Below, piece by piece: positions 6,725 through 9,066 of a stretch of 9,066 nucleotides of DNA. The DNA is from an uncultured Clostridia bacterium (GTDB lineage: Bacteria > Bacillota > Clostridia > TANB77 > CAG-508): the NCBI GenBank assembly GCA_944389715.1, contig CALXNI010000045.1, forward strand, positions 1 through 9,066. The letters are read 5' to 3'. The stretch's first letter is position 1; every line of letters starts with the position of its first letter. A program made the translations under genes and the position numbers. The notes below the pieces were generated by a model. The model ran no database searches. It saw nothing but the letters and a program-made list of their open reading frames with translations, and had not been told where the DNA came from.

Positions 6725-7832
6725 ATGAACAAAAGGATATTAAAAAATACTGAATGGAGTATATTAATATGCGTAATTATATTAATAATAATGGGCTTAA
6801 TTGCTTTATATAGTGCAACTATTGACTCAGAATTATATGAATTTAAAAAACAATGTATTTGGGTTTTAATTAGTATACCTGTACTAGTAGCAACTCTTTT
6901 TATAGATTATAATATAATAGCTAGATTTTCACCATATTTTTATGGACTATCAATAATATTATTAATAGCAGTATTGTTTACATCAGCTATAAATGGAGCT
7001 ACTAGCTGGTTTGATATTGGTTTTTTTGCATTTCAACCAGCAGAGATTTCTAAAGTATTTGTAATAATGTTCTTAAGTTATGTTATAGTAAAAATACAAA
7101 AAAAGTCACGAAAAGAAATTAATAAAATATCTAAATTAGCAATTATATTAAGTGTGGTAATTTTACCCATTATATTAATTGCAATTCAACCAGATTATGG
7201 AACAGCAATGGCATATATAATATCCTTAATATTAATATTATATGTTGCTGGCATTGATAAAAAATACATTATAATTTCTTTTATAATATTAGTTATAACT
7301 ATTCCGCTTATGTACTTTTTTATCTTACCTGAACATGCAAAATCAAGAATAGATGTTTTTTTAAATCCAGATCTAGATCCAAGAGGAGCAGGATATAATA
7401 TAATACAATCAAAAATAGCAATAGGGGCAGGGAAATTATTCGGTATGGGATGGCTTAAAGGTACTCAAACACATTTAGGATTTTTATATCCAAAAACAAC
7501 AGATTTTATATTTTCCATGATAGGAGAAGAGTTAGGATTTATTGCGTGTAGTTTAATAATTGTAGTTTATGTAGTGCTAATTACTAAAGCAATTAATGTA
7601 GCAAAAACTGCAAGAGATGATTTAGGATCATATATAGCAATGGGAATAGTGCGGTATATTGTTATTTCATGTAGTAGAAAATATAGGGATGACAATAGGA
7701 TTACTTCCAATAACGGGAATTCCTCTACCTTTTGTTAGTTATGGTGGGACATCTTTTATTACAAATTTTATCTTAATAGGATTATTATTAAATATTAGTA
7801 ACAAAAGAAATAAAAACCTATTTGTAGAATAA
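6725..7832 (+). CDS. rodA: SEDS peptidoglycan glycosyltransferase RodA, one +1 shift site
   Basis: RodA polymerises lipid II into glycan strands with a class B PBP during cell elongation. Skipping C7652 gives 368 residues, a normal length, with about ten membrane segments. Conserved motifs: QPDYGTA at 155-161; FLNPDLDPRGAGYNIIQSKIAIGAGKL around 215-240; TDFIF with the catalytic-type Asp at 260, followed by GEELGF; after the shift, NIGMTIGLLPITGIPLPF and SYGGTSF at 319-344. The FLNP-DP-GAGYN and TDFIFSMIGEE forms favour RodA over FtsW. Start from AGAGAGG (6713-6719). Unshifted, the protein would lose its last membrane segments, including SYGG. The dusB start lies 24 bases downstream, so the two are probably one operon. 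The minE-rodA order is common in Clostridia. Confidence 0.94.
7652..7654 (+). other. In-frame CGG, +1 shift site of rodA (Gly310)
   Basis: The sequence reads ATA-GTG-C-GGT-ATA-TTG. Read unshifted it gives RYIVISCSRK and stops at 7738. Skipping C7652 gives GIVGILLFHVVENIGMTIG, the typical RodA/FtsW helix leading to the NIGMTIG motif, and continues to the stop at 7832. Confidence 0.9.
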
Positions 7833-7856
7833 AAATTTTTATTAAAGGAGACTTTT

Positions 7857-8833
7857 ATGTATATACATACACTAAAAATAGGAAATATAGAATTAGAGAA
7901 TAATATTTTACTTGCACCCATGGCTGGAATTACAGATTTGCCTTTTAGAATAATATGTAAAAAATATAGTAATCCAGGCTTGGTATGCACAGAAATGGTT
8001 AGTAGCAAAGCTTTATATTTCAGCGATGAAAAAACAAAAAAACTTTTAAATACAGATGGAGAAGAAAGACCAATAGCATTTCAGATATTTGGAAGTGATC
8101 CTGATATAATGGGAGAAGCTGCAAAATTAATTTCAAAAGATGCAGATATAATAGATATTAATATGGGATGCCCTGCTCCAAAGGTAGTAAAAAATGGTGA
8201 TGGAAGTAAACTATTATTATCTCCTAATTTAATAGAGAAAATAGTAAAAAAGGTAGTAGAAAATACTAATAAACCTGTAACAGTAAAAATAAGAAAAGGA
8301 TGGAATAATCAAAATATAAATGCTGTAGAGATTGCAAAAGTAATAGAAAATGCAGGAGCATCAGCAATAACAATTCATGGAAGAACTAGAGAAGAATATT
8401 ATTCACGGGCATGTAGATTTAGAAATTATAAAAAGTGTAAAAGAAAGTGTAAGGATTCCAATAATAGGAAATGGAGATATAAAAAGTAGAGAAGATGCAA
8501 TAAAAATGTTTGAATATACAGGCGTGGATGGAATAATGATAGGAAGAGCAAACCTTCGGAAATCCTTGGTTTATACATAATTTAATAAAAGAATTAAATG
8601 GAGAGAAAAAAGATGAAATTAGCAACGTACAAAAATTAAGTATAATTAAAGAACATCTAGATTTAGCTATTAAAGAAAAGGGTGAATACGTTGCAATAAG
8701 AGAAATGAGAAAACATATTTGTTGGTACATAAAAAATTTGAAAGATTCAAGCAGAATAAGGGAAAAGGTAAATAGAATAGAAAATATAAATGAATTAGTA
8801 AATTGTTTAGAAGAATATTTTAGTAGCATATGA
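7857..8833 (+). CDS. dusB: tRNA-dihydrouridine synthase, DusB-like, two +1 shift sites
   Basis: Dus enzymes are FMN-dependent and reduce uridine to dihydrouridine in tRNA. Skipping C8406 and C8557 gives 324 residues, the usual length. Motifs: LAPMAGITDLPFR 19-31 (FMN-binding start of the TIM barrel); the TEMVSSKAL region 45-53; INMGCPAPKVVKNGDGS 101-117 with the catalytic Cys105; HGRTREEYYSG 174-184; IPIIGNGDI 200-208; GVDGIMIGRANLGNPWF up to about 237 (phosphate-binding). The C-terminal part, about 240-324, is the helical tRNA-binding domain (IKEHLDLAIKEKGEYVAIREMRKHICWYIK). Start with AAAGGAG six bases upstream (7844-7850). It follows rodA by 24 bases and ends before a strong terminator. 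Unshifted reading would lose the phosphate-binding loops. Family placement is secure; the B subtype follows the common Firmicutes naming. Confidence 0.94.
8406..8408 (+). other. In-frame CGG, +1 shift site 1 of dusB (Gly184)
   Basis: The sequence reads TAT-TCA-C-GGG-CAT-GTA-GAT. Skipping C8406 gives YYSGHVDLEIIK, the expected Dus segment after HGRTRE (usually YSG-x-AD). Reading CGG as Arg gives a basic nonsense tail (RACRFRNYKK) that stops at 8489. Confidence 0.92.
8557..8559 (+). other. In-frame CGG, +1 shift site 2 of dusB (Gly234)
   Basis: The sequence reads GCA-AAC-CTT-C-GGA-AAT-CCT-TGG. Skipping C8557 gives GRANLGNPWF, the near-invariant Dus phosphate-binding motif. Reading CGG gives LRKSLVYT and a stop at 8580. 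As at mutS2 Gly412, the codon before is CTT followed by C, so re-pairing on TTC would be possible. Confidence 0.93.
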
Positions 8834-8844
8834 ATAAATTTATA

Positions 8845-8873
8845 AAAGAATAGCATTTTGCTATTCTTTTTTT
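8845..8873 (+). terminator. Intrinsic terminator after dusB
   Basis: AAAGAATAGCA (8845-8855) and TGCTATTCTTT (8859-8869) form a perfect 11-bp stem with a TTT loop, followed by further T to 8873. It starts 12 bases after the dusB stop and ends the rodA-dusB transcript. Confidence 0.88.
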
Positions 8874-8890
8874 AAATATAATTAAACAGG

Positions 8891-9066
8891 AAATTGGAAT
8901 TTGTTGTTTAGAGGTTAGAGATTAGAGGTTGGAGATTAAAATTTAAAAATGTAGGGACGGCAATCTGCCGTCCGAAAAATACGAAATTTATTGCAAATGT
9001 TGTAGGGGTCGCCGCCCACGGCGACCCGCATATCAATATTTAAGGGTCGCCCAGGGGTGCGACCCC
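8891..9066 (+). mobile_element. MITE/REP-like composite repeat, copy C, cut by window end
   Basis: This copy has the same orientation as copy B. The left end AAATTGGAATTTGTT differs by one base from the terminal repeat of copy A. Heptamers, a GTAGGGACGGCAATCTGCCG cassette and the first 65 of 68 bases of the GTAGGGG...CCCCTAC cassette (from 9002) follow; the rest lies beyond the window. Relative to copy B it lacks 17 bases between two TTGCAAA direct repeats in the spacer, consistent with slippage deletion. Confidence 0.78.

Noticed and set aside
746..8559. Homopolymer indel errors of long-read sequencing
   Set aside because: None of the six sites is in a homopolymer run, although A/T runs abound and are all in frame. 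A different, context-specific error is still possible and is discussed with the finding.
746..8559. Simple reassignment of CGG to another amino acid (for example Trp or Gln)
   Set aside because: Changing the meaning of CGG as a triplet does not restore the reading frame; each site needs a +1 step.
337..8833. Treating mutS2, rodA, dusB and the surface gene as ordinary pseudogenes
   Set aside because: Decay gives mixed lesions (stops, deletions, shifts in both directions). Here the only lesion is one C before a Gly codon, six times, with otherwise intact motifs and lengths, in genes that are usually retained.

Overview
The window is strongly AT-rich, uses SD motifs of the AAGGAG/GAGGAGG kind, and carries a Clostridia-type gene set (MutS2-Smr, MinD-MinE-RodA, a DusB-like tRNA dihydrouridine synthase). 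It most resembles an uncultured, rod-shaped member of the Bacillota (Clostridia-like gut lineage). That placement is inferred from gene content and composition only.

Layout. 1-285 is the 3' part of an unrecognised ORF. It converges on mutS2 (337-2693, minus strand) with a shared palindromic terminator between them. 2694-3285 is a gene-free stretch holding the mutS2 leader and promoter, a MITE/REP-like repeat element (copy A), and the promoter of the next gene. 3286-4801 encodes a membrane-anchored surface-type protein with a Cys-pair module. 4894-6467 is the minD-minE unit with its own promoter and a terminator; minE carries a long charged tail and there is no minC. 6473-6707 is repeat copy B, opposite in orientation to A. 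6725-8833 is a rodA-dusB pair ending in a clear terminator. From 8891 to the window end is repeat copy C, cut off by the edge.

Main observation. Four of the seven genes (mutS2 twice, the surface protein once, rodA once, dusB twice) are broken by +1 frameshifts, and all six breaks are identical in kind. One C stands directly before an expected in-frame glycine codon (C+GGN), so the ribosome meets an in-frame CGG. Skipping that C restores products of family length: MutS2 784 aa, RodA 368 aa, DusB 324 aa, surface protein 504 aa. I found no in-frame CGG anywhere else in the coding sequence, so CGG is never used here as an ordinary arginine codon. No break lies in a homopolymer and none goes in the other direction. 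This is what one expects if CGG has no normal decoder in this organism and CGGN is read as glycine, by a four-base codon or a +1 slip, so that C insertions before Gly codons are tolerated. A systematic sequence error and a C-insertion mutational bias remain the main rivals. One non-coding inverted repeat (2731-2783) has an extra base of the same kind, which counts towards the rivals.

Functionally, MinD, MinE and RodA place the division site and build the cell wall. MutS2 acts in recombination or ribosome rescue, and DusB modifies tRNA.
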